From: Vibrio sp. JPW-9-11-11
GTDB lineage: Bacteria; Pseudomonadota; Gammaproteobacteria; Enterobacterales; Vibrionaceae
Assembly: GCF_013369335.1 (NCBI RefSeq)
Contig: NZ_SZQJ01000004.1
Location: 558,001 to 622,000, forward strand
DNA: 64,000 nt
Reading direction: 5' to 3'
The translations under genes were made by a program, and so were the position numbers. Shown one piece after another: positions 51,148 through 60,863 of this stretch. The notes under the pieces are model-generated. The model had not been told where the DNA came from. It was given only the letters and a program-made list of their open reading frames with translations, and did not search any database. Each line of letters opens with the position of its first letter. The first letter of the stretch is position 1.

Positions 51148-51675
51148 ATGCAACTTAACAAAGTTCTTAAAGGGCTTCTAATTGCGCTACCAGTACTAGC
51201 CGTTACCGCATGTAGCTCAAGCGACGACGCAGCGAATACTTCTGGTTCTACTGAAACTAACCAGACTCAAACTGTTGATAACACAGTTGTGTCACCAATG
51301 GACCAAAACGGTCAACTATCAGAGCAAGAGCTGAAAGAGCAAGCGCTACGCGAAACTCAAACTATCTACTTTGCTTTTGACAACGCGACAATCGCTGGTG
51401 ATTATGAAGAGATGCTTGCGGCACACGCAGCATACCTAAGCAAGAACCCGGCGCTAAACGTAACTATTGAAGGTCATGCCGATGAGCGTGGTACGCCTGA
51501 GTACAACATCGCTCTGGGCGAACGTCGTGCAAGCGCAGTATCTAAATACCTACAAGCGCTAGGCGTTCAAGCGGACCAAATCTCTATCGTTAGCTACGGT
51601 GAAGAGAAACCACTTCTTCTTGGTCAATCAGAAGATGTATACGCTAAGAACCGCCGCGCCGTTCTAGTGTACTAA
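51148..51675 (+). CDS. pal: Pal, peptidoglycan-associated lipoprotein
   Basis: The 175-residue lipoprotein has lipobox LAVTAC, a Ser/Thr/Asn/Gln-rich linker and an OmpA-like domain with [10 protein letters not shown] and [27 protein letters not shown] (the diaminopimelate-binding Asp and Arg). It anchors the outer membrane to peptidoglycan. AAAGGAAAC precedes the start. cpoB starts 15 nt downstream. Confidence 0.98.
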   Translation: MQLNKVLKGLLIALPVLAVTACSSSDDAANTSGSTETNQTQTVDNTVVSPMDQNGQLSEQELKEQALRETQTIYFAFDNATIAGDYEEMLAAHAAYLSKNPALNVTIEGHADERGTPEYNIALGERRASAVSKYLQALGVQADQISIVSYGEEKPLLLGQSEDVYAKNRRAVLVY

Positions 51676-51690
51676 TAGAGGAAATGCCTC

Positions 51691-52464
51691 ATGTTCAGTA
51701 ACCTTAAGCGCGTTGTTACGCTTACGTTACTGGCAAGTGCAGCGAGCCAAGTGCTCGCTGCACCAGCTCCAGTATCCGATCTAAGCGGTAGCAATACTGC
51801 CCAATCAACCTCTTCTGTTTCGGGTAACGAAACTGATGTCCAGCGCTTAGAGCGCCTATTGGAAAACCGCAATCGAGTTCAGTTGCAAATGCAGCAACAG
51901 CTTGATGACATGTCTCTCGAAATCAGCAACTTGCGTGGTCAGTTGGAAAAAAGTACCTACGATATGGAGCAGATGCTACAGCGCCAGCGTGAACTTTTTA
52001 TCGAACTGGATAAGTTACGTGAGCAGGTGGCCAAGCCCGTCGTTCAAGCTGAGAAGAACGATGATAGCCAACCTGAGGCTGCAGGCACCTTTAGTGCTAA
52101 TGTCGATGAGCAAACCGCCTATCAAAATGCGGTCGACCTGATTTTGAAAAAGCGCGATTACACCGGCGCCATCGCGGCATTCCAACAGTTCCAAAAGGAC
52201 TATCCGGATTCAAGCTTTACCCCGAATTCTCACTATTGGTTAGGCCAGCTTTATTTCGCTAAAAAACAAGATAAAGAAGCCGTTAAGAGTTTTGCGGCGG
52301 TCGTAACATACCAAGACTCGAACAAGCGTGCCGACGCGCTGGTGAAGCTGGGCGATATTGCCAAGCGTAACAATAACGAGTCACAAGCGATTAAATACTA
52401 TCAACAAGTCGTCTCAGAATACCCAAATAGCGCCTCAGCTAAATTAGCCCAAGAGCGGCTTTAA
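51691..52464 (+). CDS. cpoB: CpoB (YbgF), Tol-associated TPR protein
   Basis: The 257-residue periplasmic protein has a signal peptide (cut near VLAAPA), an N-terminal trimerising coiled coil (about 45-110, VQRLERLLENRNRVQLQMQQ) and a C-terminal TPR domain with AYQNAVDLILKKRDYTGAIAAFQQF, SHYWLGQLYFAKKQDKEAVKSF and repeated YPNS/YPDS. In E. coli CpoB links PBP1B/LpoB peptidoglycan synthesis to Tol-Pal. Last gene of the tol-pal operon. Confidence 0.96.
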   Translation: MFSNLKRVVTLTLLASAASQVLAAPAPVSDLSGSNTAQSTSSVSGNETDVQRLERLLENRNRVQLQMQQQLDDMSLEISNLRGQLEKSTYDMEQMLQRQRELFIELDKLREQVAKPVVQAEKNDDSQPEAAGTFSANVDEQTAYQNAVDLILKKRDYTGAIAAFQQFQKDYPDSSFTPNSHYWLGQLYFAKKQDKEAVKSFAAVVTYQDSNKRADALVKLGDIAKRNNNESQAIKYYQQVVSEYPNSASAKLAQERL

Positions 52465-52483
52465 CTGAGCTTTGGGCAATGGC

Positions 52484-52512
52484 AAAAAGGAGCGGACACC
52501 GCTCCTTTTTTT
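52484..52512 (+). terminator. Terminator of the tol-pal operon
   Basis: AAAAAGGAGCGG and CCGCTCCTTTTT pair around ACA and continue into TT, 19 bp past cpoB. Confidence 0.94.
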
Positions 52513-52593
52513 GTTGCCGCAGAGAAACTGGAATCTTCGTCTGAGTTGAGGTTACAATAGCCGGATTATCGGAAGTTGCGTAGAGCAAGAGCA

Positions 52594-53655
52594 ATGAGCC
52601 ACATATTAGACAAAATAGATACCGTTTACCCTTTTCCACCTAAGCCTGTCCCTTTAACAGAAGAGCAGCAGCAAGCGCATATTGCCAACATCAAACAGTT
52701 GCTAAAAGAAAAAGACGCAGTACTGATCGCTCACTACTACACCGACCCTGAGATTCAAGCTCTGGCCGAAGAGACAGGAGGGTTTGTCGGCGACTCACTC
52801 GAAATGGCTAAGTTCGGTAACCGTCATCCCGCCAGCACTCTCATCATTGCTGGCGTGCGCTTTATGGGCGAGTCAGCCAAGATACTGACCCCAGAAAAAC
52901 GCATTCTTATGCCGACGTTAGACGCGGAATGCTCATTGGATCTTGGCTGCCCTGCCGACAAGTTTACGGAGTTCTGTGATGCGCACCCAGAGCACACGGT
53001 TGTGGTTTACGCCAACACATCGGCGGCCGTAAAAGCACGAGCTGATTGGGTGGTGACATCAAGCATCGCTTTAGAGATTGTCGAGCATCTTGATGCGGAA
53101 GATAAACCCATTATCTGGGGACCAGACCGTCATCTCGGCTCTTACATTGCCAACAAAACTGGCGCTGATATGCTCCTTTGGCAAGGCGAGTGTGTGGTGC
53201 ACGACGAATTTTCCGCTGACGCGCTGCGTAAAATGAAAGGCCTGTACCCAGAAGCTGCAATCTTAGTTCACCCAGAGTCACCCGCCAGTGTTGTCGAACT
53301 GGCCGATGCGGTAGGGTCAACCAGCCAGTTGATAAAGGCTGCCAAGGAACTGCCGCATCAGAAGATGATTGTTGCAACAGACAAAGGCATCTTCTTCAAA
53401 ATGCAGCAATTAGTGCCAGAGAAAGAGTTAATTGAAGCACCGACTGCGGGTGCAGGCGCGACGTGTCGTAGCTGCGCTCACTGTCCTTGGATGGCGATGA
53501 ACGGTCTTAAGGCGATTGAGTCAGCGCTACGTGATGGTGGTGACGAGCACGAAATCTTCGTTGATGAGGACGTACGTGTTAAGTCGCTGATCCCGCTTAA
53601 CCGCATGTTAGATTTTGCTGAGCAGCTAAACCTGCAAGTGAAAGGCAACGCTTAG
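52594..53655 (+). CDS. nadA: NadA, quinolinate synthase
   Basis: The 353-residue protein has the three iron-sulphur cysteines in [20 protein letters not shown] and the [10 protein letters not shown] motif, plus [18 protein letters not shown] and [11 protein letters not shown]. It condenses iminoaspartate with dihydroxyacetone phosphate to quinolinate in NAD synthesis, using a [4Fe-4S] cluster. ATG52594 ([15 protein letters not shown]) is used; the frame extends to a TTG at 52576 without support. Its position directly after cpoB is common in gamma-proteobacteria. Confidence 0.97.
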   Translation: MSHILDKIDTVYPFPPKPVPLTEEQQQAHIANIKQLLKEKDAVLIAHYYTDPEIQALAEETGGFVGDSLEMAKFGNRHPASTLIIAGVRFMGESAKILTPEKRILMPTLDAECSLDLGCPADKFTEFCDAHPEHTVVVYANTSAAVKARADWVVTSSIALEIVEHLDAEDKPIIWGPDRHLGSYIANKTGADMLLWQGECVVHDEFSADALRKMKGLYPEAAILVHPESPASVVELADAVGSTSQLIKAAKELPHQKMIVATDKGIFFKMQQLVPEKELIEAPTAGAGATCRSCAHCPWMAMNGLKAIESALRDGGDEHEIFVDEDVRVKSLIPLNRMLDFAEQLNLQVKGNA

Positions 53656-53678
53656 ATAGAGCATGTTCACAGATTTTG

Positions 53679-53706
53679 AAACCAGCCCATGTGGCTGGTT
53701 TTTTTC
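53679..53706 (+). terminator. Terminator of nadA
   Basis: AACCAGCC and GGCTGGTT pair around CATGT and are followed by a T7 run. The stem sequence is the same as in the torA terminator. Confidence 0.93.
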
Positions 53707-53763
53707 TCCGAGTCGATACGATTAAATATCGTTTGCATATTCGACGCTATAGTAAGGGGCGCT

Positions 53764-54798
53764 ATGTCGATTTGGATAACGTTTAGAAAGTGGCTTCATT
53801 CAAACCTGTTTAGCCTTAGCAACAGAAACTTAGCCATCTTGTTGATGCTTTACATCGGTCTGTCTTGGCTGCTGTTAACCGCCAGTGGTGAGCATGACCT
53901 AACCCAAGATCTCTCGACGTTTGCCTACTTTCTGATGGTAACGGCGTCGACAGTCGGGTATGGGGACTTATCGCCGACGACGCCATTGGGTAAGTGGGTG
54001 GTGGTGCTATTTGTCATTCCGGGAGGTTTATCCTTATTTGCGGCTCTCATTGGTCGTTTGGCTTCAGGAGCGGTGGAGTATTGGCGAGCAGGTGTATTAG
54101 GAAAACGGAGAGTGGGTGTGGACAATCATATTTTATTATTGGGTTGGAATGGGCAGCGCACGATCCATTTGATTCGGATGCTTCAACACGAAGAAGAGGG
54201 TAAACGGCCGATCGTATTATGCAGCCGCTCTGATATCGAAAACCCAATGCCGGGCGAGATAGGCTTTGTCAAAGTGAACAGTTATACCGACGGCCAAGAA
54301 ATGGCGAAGGCGGCAATCGAGAGCGCCAGTTGTATCGTGGTTGATAACTTAGAAGATGATATCACGCTTTCAGCGGCCCTATACTGTGCCAACGTTAATC
54401 CTACCGCTCATTTATTGGCTTATTTTAAAGACGAAGCATTAAGCCACCTGCTTAGTCAACATTGCCCAAACGCCGAATGTATTCCTGCTGTTGGTGCAGA
54501 GATGCTGGCAAAGTCGGCGGTAGACCCAGGGTCGAGCGCGCTCCATCAGGAGCTGTTGGCGTCAACTCGAGGGATGACTCAGTACTCAACGATTTATCCA
54601 ACGGAGCTTGAACCCATTTCTGTCGATACCGCTTTTGACTTTATCAAGCGGCACTATCAAGCCACACTCATTGCGGTCGATATTGGACAAGGTATTGAGC
54701 TCAATCCTGAGTTAGATCGCATTATTGCTCCGGGTGGCAAGGTTTTCTACATAGCCGATGAACGTATTGAGCAGATAGATTGGCGCGCCGCACTGTGA
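53764..54798 (+). CDS. Potassium channel protein with RCK (TrkA-N) domain
   Basis: The 344-residue protein has two membrane helices (about 23-40 and 78-98) flanking a pore loop with selectivity filter TVGYGD (residues 63-68). A cytoplasmic RCK/TrkA-N Rossmann domain follows (NHILLLGWNGQRTIHLIRML, IVVDNLEDDITLSAALYC). This is the layout of a prokaryotic ligand-gated K+ channel. The start ATG53764 follows AAGGGG; the frame reaches back to 53689 but crosses the nadA terminator. It has its own terminator. Physiological role not known. Confidence 0.86.
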   Translation: MSIWITFRKWLHSNLFSLSNRNLAILLMLYIGLSWLLLTASGEHDLTQDLSTFAYFLMVTASTVGYGDLSPTTPLGKWVVVLFVIPGGLSLFAALIGRLASGAVEYWRAGVLGKRRVGVDNHILLLGWNGQRTIHLIRMLQHEEEGKRPIVLCSRSDIENPMPGEIGFVKVNSYTDGQEMAKAAIESASCIVVDNLEDDITLSAALYCANVNPTAHLLAYFKDEALSHLLSQHCPNAECIPAVGAEMLAKSAVDPGSSALHQELLASTRGMTQYSTIYPTELEPISVDTAFDFIKRHYQATLIAVDIGQGIELNPELDRIIAPGGKVFYIADERIEQIDWRAAL

Positions 54799-54815
54799 CA
54801 ATAGTTGAGTGAAAT

Positions 54816-54844
54816 AAAAAACGCAGCGTTAAGCTGCGTTTTTG
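54816..54844. terminator. Terminator between the K+ channel and UPF0149 genes
   Basis: AAAAACGCAGC and GCTGCGTTTTT pair around GTTAA with runs on both sides, so it can serve both convergent genes. Confidence 0.92.
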
Positions 54845-54862
54845 TCGGATTTTATCGCAGGG

Positions 54863-55441
54863 CTAGGCCTGCTCTGCCAACATACTGCCACGCATGGTTA
54901 ACCCACATAACATCGTTGGCATGGCGTTAAAGATCTCTTCGAACTGCTCAAGGCCTTCAACTCCCTGTTCCGCCAGTGTTGCGATGGACGTTTCTGGGTC
55001 GTAAAGCATGCTTAAAGAGAGCAATACACCGCCAAGTAGCGCGTTGTCTTCGCTATCTTCGGGCATGATCGTTTCCCAATCGTCGCGCGCTAGCTGCCAA
55101 CCTTGTAAGACACCCTCGCAGAAGTCACGAGTTTCCTGTGTCACAATCTCTTCTTCGTCGAGTCGACAATTTTCAGGCCATTGCCAGCGGTTCTCTAGCA
55201 ATGCAGGGCGGTAGTCGTTCCACAATGCTACGATGTGCTCAATATAAGTTTCGAGTTGCTCGCCATCGCTAAATGGTGCGACTTCCTCTCCGCCCCACAG
55301 AAATGGTAGCCATTCGTGAGGGGGCAATACGTTCGGAGCCGCAGCCATGGCGGTGACAAACCCCTGCGTTTTTGCCTCATTGATCAGTTTCTGTTCCAAC
55401 TCAGGCAGAGCAAGTAATTGTTGTAGTGTCAAAATAGGCAT
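54863..55441 (-). CDS. UPF0149 (YecA/YgfB) family protein
   Basis: The 192-residue acidic, helical protein begins MPILTLQQLLALPELEQKL and has the family blocks GFVTAMAAAPNVLPPHEWLPFLWGG, DFCEGVLQGWQLARDDWETI and NALLGGVLLSLSMLYDPET. Members (YgfB, YecA) have no settled biochemical function, and no C-terminal zinc-binding SEC-C motif is seen here. ATG55441 is chosen because the upstream 28 in-frame residues to 55525 do not resemble the family. Confidence 0.8.
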   Translation of the reverse strand: MPILTLQQLLALPELEQKLINEAKTQGFVTAMAAAPNVLPPHEWLPFLWGGEEVAPFSDGEQLETYIEHIVALWNDYRPALLENRWQWPENCRLDEEEIVTQETRDFCEGVLQGWQLARDDWETIMPEDSEDNALLGGVLLSLSMLYDPETSIATLAEQGVEGLEQFEEIFNAMPTMLCGLTMRGSMLAEQA

Positions 55442-55561
55442 CCTATATCGAGCTAAAGTTGTGATGGCGGCATAGTAACACACCCAAACAGTGAGATAAA
55501 AAGGTTGCTGTGGGCAGTTATTCACTATAATTTTTTATAAAAGGACAAAATTCAAAGATTT

Positions 55562-57973
55562 ATGGATATACGCTCATCACTTAAAAGGAAAAGCATCCTT
55601 GCGCTGGCCATCTATTTGGCGTTAGTGGTCGCGCTGATCGGAACGATCAGCTACCTAGTGGTGGAGCCCCCAACTCGTGATCAGCTAAAACAGAACCTCG
55701 ATCTAAGAACAGAAATAATCTCCGAACAGATCCTGCATCCTGTCAATGTATCACTCGGTATTTTAAAGGCGATTGTCAGTATAGGCGGTTATGGTGATGA
55801 ACAAATCCATCAGCAAGAACAGCTACATCAACTGTTTTCGTTGATAGACGGGGTGACCGTTAGTGGTGGGATCTGGCCAACGCCATACTCGGTCGATCCT
55901 AACCTTGCGTATACGAGCCTGTTTTTTACCCGTGCCAGTGATGGGCGTATTGATCAGCTTCAATCATGGAACAATCCTGCTCTAGGAGGATATGAGAACG
56001 AGTCCTGGTATTTATCGGTGGTCGGCAAACCGAGCGGTACCGTGGCATGGTCACCGGTCTATATTGACTCTTTCACCCATATTCAGATGATTACTGCCTC
56101 GTCACCCTATTATGTCGAAGGGGAGTTTGCTGGTGTTGCTACGGTTGATATCTCGCTTGAAAGTTTAGTCATGTTTGTTCGACAGCAAGCGGAAGAGTAT
56201 GGACTAGGCGTGATCTTGCGTGATGGTTATGGCGAAATAGTCACCGAATACAATTTTCAGTTAGCTGAGGATGTTTATATTAGCCGTCATCAGTTTGGTG
56301 GTTTTGATTGGAGCGTTGAGGTGGTCAATGCCAATCAACGTGTGTCAGACCAAGTGTATGATGTGGTGTCGAAAGTTGAAGCGGTCATTGTTCCCATCAT
56401 GTTGATTTGTGTCATGTTGGGTTACGTGCTTATCGATAGATTCTTGATCTCACCCATCATCACAATTGCACGTAGTGTCGATAATTCAAAACAGGGCGGC
56501 ATTATAGCAACCGACTATCAAAGCCAAGACGAAATCAAGTACCTGATCGACTCATTCAACCACAAAACCATTTATCTCGAACGTGAAAAAGTGAAAGCCC
56601 AAGCTTCGACCAAAGCCAAGAGTGCTTTTTTAGCCACCTTGTCCCATGAAATACGGACACCGATGAATGGCGTGCTTGGAACTGCACAAATTCTACTCAA
56701 AACTGATTTAAACGACGAGCAGCGTAAACACCTCAAAACCTTGTACGAATCCGGTGAGCACATGATGACGTTGCTCAATGAGATCCTCGATTTTTCAAAG
56801 GTCGAGCAAGGCCATTTGGAGCTAGAAAGCTCGCCATTTCCGCTCGAATCCATTATTGGCAGTATCAATAGCGTCTATTACACCTTGTGTGCCGAAAAAG
56901 GCTTGCAGTTTAAGGTGTACTCAGAAGTGCCCAACGAGCGATGGTATCTGTGTGATAAGGCGCGACTACGCCAGATACTGTTTAACTTACTCAACAATGC
57001 CGTTAAGTTTACCTCGCGTGGTTATGTCGAGGTTTACTTTAAAGAAGAACAGCGCGATGACCAAGTGTATCTGTTGATCAGGGTGAGAGATACCGGCATC
57101 GGCATCGCTAAAGAGGCCCAGCAGAAAATCTTTAAACCGTTTGAACAAGCTGAGTCTTCAACAACTCGGCGTTTTGGTGGAACAGGGCTTGGGCTCGCTA
57201 TCGTGCAGCAACTTTGTGATTTGATGCAGGGAGAGATTCACCTGACGAGTGAGTTAGGGATTGGCTCGAGTTTCGAGGTAAGACTGAGAGTGGAGCACTG
57301 TGAGCCTACCTATACAGAGTTTAATGAGCATCAAAAGCTCGATTACCACGGACTAAGAGCTCTAATTGTTGAAGATAATCGAACCAATGCAATCATTTTA
57401 ACCACGTTCATGACCAATAAAGGCTTTGCCTGTGACACGGTTGAAAACGGTGAATTGGCCGTGCACGCGGTGGTCAATGATAACTACGATTTGGTGCTCA
57501 TGGACAACCATATGCCTGTGATGGATGGCGTCGACTCGACAGCGGCTATTAGAAACTTAAATAGCGCAAAAGCCGATGTGCTTATCTTCGGTTGTACGGC
57601 GGATGTGTTCAAGGATACACGAGAACGCATGTTAGGGGCGGGAGTGGATTACATTATCTCTAAACCCATTGATGAAATTGAGCTCGACGATGCCCTAATG
57701 AGTTATTCAGATAAGCTTTATCAGTATCGTGCTGCGGTTCAAATCACCAACCTAGAAGAACCGTTAGCGCTGTTCTATATGGCAATAGAGAACAAAGATT
57801 TACCTTATACCATGATCTGCTTTGAGCGTATCTGCCATGAGCTTGAAGCGATCGAGACCCCGAAATTAAAGCAAACGATCGCGACCATTGAACATAGCTT
57901 AAAGCAAGGCGTGTTCCCTCCACAGCAAGAACTCGATGTACTGACTCTTCTGGTAAAAGATTACTGTAATTAA
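55562..57973 (+). CDS. Hybrid sensor histidine kinase with periplasmic sensor domain
   Basis: The 803-residue protein has a membrane helix at about 11-33, a periplasmic dCache-like region (about 35-270, with GGIWPTPYSVDPNLAYTSLFF, ESWYLS, WSPVYID and GVATVDISLE), a second helix (about 277-297), a HAMP-like segment, HisKA with His362 in LATLSHEIRTPMNG, HATPase (NLLNNAVKFT, DTGIGI, GGTGLGLAIV) and a receiver with Asp648 in LVLMDNHMPVMDG. About 90 helical residues follow that do not look like a full Hpt domain. The ligand and partner regulator are unknown; no response regulator gene is adjacent. It is divergent from the UPF0149 gene. Confidence 0.88.
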   Translation: MDIRSSLKRKSILALAIYLALVVALIGTISYLVVEPPTRDQLKQNLDLRTEIISEQILHPVNVSLGILKAIVSIGGYGDEQIHQQEQLHQLFSLIDGVTVSGGIWPTPYSVDPNLAYTSLFFTRASDGRIDQLQSWNNPALGGYENESWYLSVVGKPSGTVAWSPVYIDSFTHIQMITASSPYYVEGEFAGVATVDISLESLVMFVRQQAEEYGLGVILRDGYGEIVTEYNFQLAEDVYISRHQFGGFDWSVEVVNANQRVSDQVYDVVSKVEAVIVPIMLICVMLGYVLIDRFLISPIITIARSVDNSKQGGIIATDYQSQDEIKYLIDSFNHKTIYLEREKVKAQASTKAKSAFLATLSHEIRTPMNGVLGTAQILLKTDLNDEQRKHLKTLYESGEHMMTLLNEILDFSKVEQGHLELESSPFPLESIIGSINSVYYTLCAEKGLQFKVYSEVPNERWYLCDKARLRQILFNLLNNAVKFTSRGYVEVYFKEEQRDDQVYLLIRVRDTGIGIAKEAQQKIFKPFEQAESSTTRRFGGTGLGLAIVQQLCDLMQGEIHLTSELGIGSSFEVRLRVEHCEPTYTEFNEHQKLDYHGLRALIVEDNRTNAIILTTFMTNKGFACDTVENGELAVHAVVNDNYDLVLMDNHMPVMDGVDSTAAIRNLNSAKADVLIFGCTADVFKDTRERMLGAGVDYIISKPIDEIELDDALMSYSDKLYQYRAAVQITNLEEPLALFYMAIENKDLPYTMICFERICHELEAIETPKLKQTIATIEHSLKQGVFPPQQELDVLTLLVKDYCN

Positions 57974-58191
57974 CTTTCATATTGTTTACTCTGCAGTGAC
58001 TGTTACGGCTTTTAGTGCATTAATCTAGTTTATTTACAAGATCTGGTGCTTTATTCACTACTTGATTAAAACTTTGAAATCTAAAACTGATATATGTGTG
58101 GTTTAATAGCCTCATTAACTGGTTATTTGTTTATTATCTAGTTTTTGGTTCTTTTATATTCTGTCATTTTAGGTTTTTGTTTGGTCTTGTT

Positions 58192-58641
58192 ATGAAGTCG
58201 CGTGGTCCTTTTTGCATCCGTCATGCTGCCGCAGATACATTTGCGATGGTGGTATTTTGTTTTATTTCGGGAATGGTCATCGAAATATTGGTTTCGGGAA
58301 TGACATTCGAACAATCGTTGGCATCGCGCACATTGTCGATTCCAGTTAATATCGCGATCGCATGGCCGTATGGGGTTTTTCGTGATTTCGTACTCAAGCA
58401 AGGTTTCCGTTTATCCTCGTCAAATATGATGAAAAATCTTTCTGATTTGACGGCGTATGTGCTATTTCAATCGCCGGTTTATGCGGCGATCTTGTTTACG
58501 GTCGGCGCTCAGCCTGAACAGATTGTGACGGCCGTCACATCCAACGCGATTGTGTCGTGCGCAATGGGTGTGCTTTACGGTTATTTTCTCGATATGTGCC
58601 GTAAGTGGTTTAGAGTGCCGGGTTACTATCAGCAAGCTTGA
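58192..58641 (+). CDS. alaE: AlaE, L-alanine exporter
   Basis: The 149-residue protein equals E. coli AlaE in length and has its blocks [65 protein letters not shown] and [17 protein letters not shown], with four membrane helices. It exports L-alanine, limiting toxic accumulation. ATG58192 gives the family start; the frame extends to 58096 through hydrophobic codons that are probably not translated. The ribosome-binding site is weak. No clear terminator follows, and the 218-bp upstream gap shows only AT-rich sequence. Confidence 0.9.
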   Translation: MKSRGPFCIRHAAADTFAMVVFCFISGMVIEILVSGMTFEQSLASRTLSIPVNIAIAWPYGVFRDFVLKQGFRLSSSNMMKNLSDLTAYVLFQSPVYAAILFTVGAQPEQIVTAVTSNAIVSCAMGVLYGYFLDMCRKWFRVPGYYQQA

Positions 58642-58786
58642 TTTGGTGTTTTGCTGATCAAATTAGCCAGTTAGTGACCAATCGCAACGCTGGCGCGGTT
58701 TTTTTTGGCCATTTGGCTTGACCTAAACCAATAGAATCATTAAATTAGCGCCTCGTTAGCCGATTACGCTAACTAAAATTTGATTC

Positions 58787-58874
58787 GGTGAGTTGTCCGA
58801 GTGGCTGAAGGAGCACGCCTGGAAAGTGTGTATACGGCAACGTATCGAGAGTTCGAATCTCTCACTCACCGCCA
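58787..58874 (+). tRNA. tRNA-Ser (anticodon GGA)
   Basis: The 88-nt gene has acceptor arms GGTGAGT and ACTCACC, a discriminator G and an encoded CCA end. The anticodon loop CTGGAAA has anticodon GGA (reads UCC/UCU). A long variable arm (TGTATACGGCAACGTATCG region) marks it as a class II tRNA, and the T-arm contains GAGTTCGAATCTC. No integrase or phage gene is attached to its 3' end. Confidence 0.98.
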
Positions 58875-58880
58875 CATTCA

Positions 58881-58910
58881 AAAAAAAGACGTCCTAGGAC
58901 GTCTTTTTTT
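58881..58910. terminator. Perfect palindromic terminator shared by tRNA-Ser and the chemoreceptor gene
   Basis: A7 followed by GACGTCCTAGGACGTC and T7 is a perfect 30-bp palindrome, 6 bp after the tRNA CCA end and 21 bp from the stop of the convergent chemoreceptor gene. Confidence 0.94.
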
Positions 58911-58931
58911 ATACCTGTAAATCAGTGTTGG

Positions 58932-60551
58932 TTACACCTTAAAGTACTTAAGTTGATCGGTAAGATGCTCTGCGGTGTTGGCCATTAACTGGCTATCTTC
59001 GGCGAGTGACTGTGACGCTTGGAGTACTTCGTTGGCGGCGAGATGTATGCCTGTGACGTTTTGGTTCATCTCACTGGCGACGGTGCTCTGCTGCTCAGAG
59101 GCAGCGGCAATCTGCGCGATCATATCGTTGGCGTTTTGCATTTCGTCGACGATGACATCCAACTGTTTACGTGTCTCATTAGAGGCCACAACGCTCTGCT
59201 CAACTCGGTCATTACTGGTTTGCATTGCAGTAAACGTTTTGTTGGCTTGTTCGGTGAGCTTTTCAATCGTCTGCTGTACTTCTGTGGTGGAGCTTTGGGT
59301 TCGGCTGGCTAAGTTTCGCACTTCGTCGGCAACCACTGCGAAACCGCGGCCTTGTTCACCAGCACGTGCGGCTTCGATCGCGGCGTTGAGCGCGAGTAAA
59401 TTGGTTTGTTCAGACACCTCGCGAATAACGCCGACAACATTACTGATTTCGTTTACGCCAGCTTGTAGATCTCGTACGAGCTCATTGGCAACGGAAATGT
59501 TGTCAGACACATGGGCGATAGACTGAGAGGTGGTGCGCATGGTTTCATCGTTTCGATGGGCATGATCGACTACTTTATTGGTGCTGGTTGCCGTGTTTTC
59601 GGCGTTTGTTGCTACGTCAGATATGGTGGCACTCATTTCTGTCATGGCTGTCGACAGGAGTTCGAGTTGCGCGTGTTGAGAATTGACACTGGTGGCGGCT
59701 TCTTCACTGGCTTGGGCAATTTGGCTCGCCATTGTACTCGATTGTGTCGCTGACTCATTGGCAGTGCGGAGTGTCGATTGCAACTTATCCAACATCTTGT
59801 CGATTTGCTGGCTCATATCACCCAGTTCGTCTTTGCGAGTCATGTTCATACGAACTCGCAAATCACCATCTGCGATTCTGTGTGTGTTCTCGATTAACTT
59901 GCGTAGCGGGATCAAAATATTGTTCGAGATCGCGTAACCCATGGCAAATAAGAGGGCAGATAGCAGGATTGCCACGATCGCCTCTTTGATGGCGAGAGCG
60001 TAAAATGTTTCTTGGATATCGGCCACCAAAATGCCAGTACCTATGATCCAGTTCCATTCAGGGAACAGTTCAACATAGGATATCTTGTCTTTAAGTTGCC
60101 CTTCTGGGCTTTTCCATTGATAGTTGAGCGAGCCTTTGTGCGCGGTCGTGTTGGAAATGGCTACCATCTCACGCCAATGGTATTTCCCCGCACCATCTTG
60201 AAAATCTTTGGCATTTTGACCGTTGAGATTCGGTTTAAGCGGATGTAGGACGACGTTCATTTGCTGGTCGAGTACCCAGAAATAGTTGGTCTCATCATAG
60301 CGGAGTGATTGAATAGCGTTGAGGGCTTGCTGCTGAGCTTCAAGGTCGCCGAGTGTTTGGCGCTGGTCATAGTAGTGGTGAACCAAGCTGATCACTGCGT
60401 CGACCTGGGCGCTGAGTTTGTTTTCTCGTTCTTGAAGCGAAGAATTGCGTTGTTGGATTAGATTATAAGCACAGGCCATAACGATAAGAATCGCAGACAA
60501 TGCCACAATGGAAGCCAACTTAGATTTAATCGTGAGGTTACTTAGTTTCAT
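58932..60551 (-). CDS. Methyl-accepting chemotaxis protein (sCache sensor)
   Basis: The 539-residue receptor has a membrane helix at 10-30, a periplasmic sCache_2-type domain ([22 protein letters not shown] and [16 protein letters not shown]), a second helix (about 185-205), a HAMP domain ([24 protein letters not shown]) and a signalling domain with the hairpin tip [35 protein letters not shown]. It should control CheA activity in response to a small ligand. The start [12 protein letters not shown] at 60551 is preferred over an extension to 60608. It is divergent from the next chemoreceptor gene. Confidence 0.92.
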   Translation of the reverse strand: MKLSNLTIKSKLASIVALSAILIVMACAYNLIQQRNSSLQERENKLSAQVDAVISLVHHYYDQRQTLGDLEAQQQALNAIQSLRYDETNYFWVLDQQMNVVLHPLKPNLNGQNAKDFQDGAGKYHWREMVAISNTTAHKGSLNYQWKSPEGQLKDKISYVELFPEWNWIIGTGILVADIQETFYALAIKEAIVAILLSALLFAMGYAISNNILIPLRKLIENTHRIADGDLRVRMNMTRKDELGDMSQQIDKMLDKLQSTLRTANESATQSSTMASQIAQASEEAATSVNSQHAQLELLSTAMTEMSATISDVATNAENTATSTNKVVDHAHRNDETMRTTSQSIAHVSDNISVANELVRDLQAGVNEISNVVGVIREVSEQTNLLALNAAIEAARAGEQGRGFAVVADEVRNLASRTQSSTTEVQQTIEKLTEQANKTFTAMQTSNDRVEQSVVASNETRKQLDVIVDEMQNANDMIAQIAAASEQQSTVASEMNQNVTGIHLAANEVLQASQSLAEDSQLMANTAEHLTDQLKYFKV

Positions 60552-60863
60552 TTTTGACTCATTCTTATTTGGTACATTTCTATCTTGAAGGCGAACAAAC
60601 TGTATCAATATTGTTAAATCACAGAAGCGCTGACGTCATAAATTAAGCGTATACATTTCGTTGCAGAGCAATAAAGTGCTTTAGCTCAACACAATCTCAA
60701 TTTTGACGCAAAGGGTGCGGTGGTTGGAGCCCGTAGAAGGGAGAGAGGTGGGCGCGCTTTGATTAAACTAGGTTCACTTTAGCCACATTAACCTTTACAA
60801 TCTTTCGTCGTATTGCCGGAATGCAGTACTGTTTCTTGGTCACTTGTAAGGATGTAAAGTGTT
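60552..60863. other. Divergent promoter region between two chemoreceptor genes
   Basis: This 312-bp gap shows no gene, hairpin or repeat that I can support. TAAAGTG-type AT-rich elements near 60680 and 60855 could belong to promoters. Confidence 0.35.

Noticed and set aside
53689..53763. Extended N-terminus for the potassium channel
   Set aside because: It begins in the nadA terminator; ATG53764 has a good AAGGGG ribosome-binding site.
58787..58910. tRNA-Ser as a phage or island attachment site
   Set aside because: No integrase, repeated tRNA end or foreign genes follow; the next gene is an ordinary chemoreceptor.
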